IMG/VR virus record: IMGVR_UViG_3300031227_000495 | Coordinates: 1 to 21,883 of that record | Strand: one strand, 5' to 3' | Source of the DNA: a virus | DNA: 21,883 nucleotides | In this document: piece by piece, positions 21,056-21,883 of the stretch | Layout of the letters: each line of letters starts with the position of its first letter | Position numbering within the stretch: position 1 is the first letter of the stretch | Translations under genes and position numbers: made by a program | The notes under the pieces: model-generated | Database searches by the model: none | Told to the model about the DNA's origin: nothing | What the model saw: the letters and a program-made list of their open reading frames with translations, nothing else

Positions 21056-21883
21056 GTGAAACGTCTGGCGTTCGATGTGCTAATAGCTCTATTGGCGCTC
21101 GTGCTCCTGCTAGCGTTTTTGTACATCAAAGTTAGCGCGGGCACGGGCTACGATTCAAACATTGCTACGCCGTTGGTGCCGATCCTGAAAAAGCCCGTTA
21201 CGTCGGGCATCGGCCCGATGTTTGGCGAGATGCCAGACGAGGGCGTGTGGTGCACATGGGACGGCTGGAATGAGCTAGAGAACCCGCGCGGCACGTATCA
21301 TTTTGACAAGGTCATCGCCATGCTGGACGAGGCAGAGCGACGCGGGGTGAGTGTGCAATACCAAGTGCTGGCGTATACCAGCGACGTTGTAGGGGCGCGG
21401 TATTTCATGACCTGGACGCCCACGGGCTACGCGGCGGACATTCTCATAACCGCAGAGTACGAAGGCGACACCTACACAGCGGCTATGCCCAACTGGGCCA
21501 GCTATGACTGGACCGCTGGCTATTTACGGTGCGTGTGTGCGCTGGGGCGGGCCATTGACGGCCACCCGGCGCTGGAAAGCTTCCTAGTCCCTTCCGGGTT
21601 GGATGGCGAGACGCACCCCATCAAGGACTTTCAATTCAACTGGGAAACACAATATCTACCCGGCGTCGAAGGCGGGCAAGAGCACTACTTTGGCGAGTTC
21701 ATCAACCGATCGATCCTCACCAGTTCGATAGCGTTCAAGCGCACACAACTATTCCTAAATTGTGCGCCAGGCGGCAACGCTCGTATGGGCTGGGCCGACT
21801 ACGCCGCCGGGTATGGCGTCGGGCTCAAGCACAGCGGCGTGACCTACGACCTGGACTCGCACGTGGGATATGGAACTGAGGTC
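21056..21883 (+). CDS. Membrane-anchored glycoside-hydrolase-like protein, 3' truncated
   Basis: An open frame from a GTG at 21056 to the end of the window (276 residues, no stop). AGAGGAGG at 21042-21049 gives a strong start. Residues 2-23 (KRLAFDVLIALLALVLLLAF) are a basic residue pair and one membrane segment, so the rest should lie outside the cytoplasm. From about 48 the protein resembles a TIM-barrel glycoside hydrolase: VTSGIGPMFGEMPDEGVWCT, WDGWNELENPRGTYHFDKVI and AMLDEAERRGVSVQYQVLAY, the common 'W..lEp..G.Y.fd..d..l..a...G' strand-helix start. The catalytic acids cannot be assigned with certainty. It could be a cell-wall or polysaccharide enzyme, or a host-derived cargo gene. Confidence 0.62.
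   Translation, partial: MKRLAFDVLIALLALVLLLAFLYIKVSAGTGYDSNIATPLVPILKKPVTSGIGPMFGEMPDEGVWCTWDGWNELENPRGTYHFDKVIAMLDEAERRGVSVQYQVLAYTSDVVGARYFMTWTPTGYAADILITAEYEGDTYTAAMPNWASYDWTAGYLRCVCALGRAIDGHPALESFLVPSGLDGETHPIKDFQFNWETQYLPGVEGGQEHYFGEFINRSILTSSIAFKRTQLFLNCAPGGNARMGWADYAAGYGVGLKHSGVTYDLDSHVGYGTEV

Overview
The window is a contiguous piece of a tailed double-stranded DNA phage or prophage of siphovirus type. Every gene I can support is on the + strand. Genes are tightly packed, with many ATGA, TAATG or TAGTG junctions and good Shine-Dalgarno sites, and ATG, GTG and TTG starts all occur. The DNA looks GC-rich. The host cannot be named from the sequence. The Gp37-like tail protein and the overall protein style recall phages of Actinomycetota or Chloroflexota, but that is a guess. 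No integrase, replication gene, tRNA or attachment site is visible.

Layout. 1-751 holds the 3' end of an unknown gene, a 64-residue sigma-region-4-like protein that could be a late-gene regulator, and a small CxxC protein. 751-1256 has no credible gene but is packed with mutually compatible helices: a 21-bp compound hairpin, a 10-bp perfect helix closing over 159 nt, a three-way junction, a UUCG hairpin, a tRNA-like T-arm, a GAAA hairpin and a 7-bp closing helix. I read it as a large structured RNA of about 500 nt, either free-standing or a leader of the gene at 1271. It is the most interesting object here. 1271-2074 carries three small accessory genes. 2004-6235 is the packaging and portal block: small terminase, large terminase, SPP1 Gp6-like portal and MuF-like minor head protein. 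6244-6798 has three small genes, one a one-helix membrane protein. A strong intrinsic terminator follows at 6885-6926.

6965-10464 is the capsid block: scaffold, HK97-fold major capsid protein, a beta-helix protein and two tandem paralogues that are probably decoration proteins. 10474-12109 is the neck: connector, stopper, tail completion and tail terminator. 12115-20428 is the tail: a small beta-rich protein, the major tail protein, a tail assembly chaperone with a canonical -1 frameshift site (CCCTTTT at 13461-13467), a 1064-residue tape measure protein with ten 11-residue tryptophan repeats, a Dit-like distal tail protein and a Gp37-like tail and fibre protein. 20441 to the end holds a small hypothetical gene, a zinc-binding-type protein and the start of a membrane-anchored glycoside-hydrolase-like protein that runs off the window.

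How the genes fit together. The order is the classic late module: terminase and portal package DNA, scaffold and capsid build the head, the neck proteins join it to the tail, and the chaperones and tape measure set tail assembly and length. Dit and the Gp37-like protein form the tip. Holin and endolysin genes are not seen and may lie downstream. All function assignments rest on reading the protein sequences; no database search was made.
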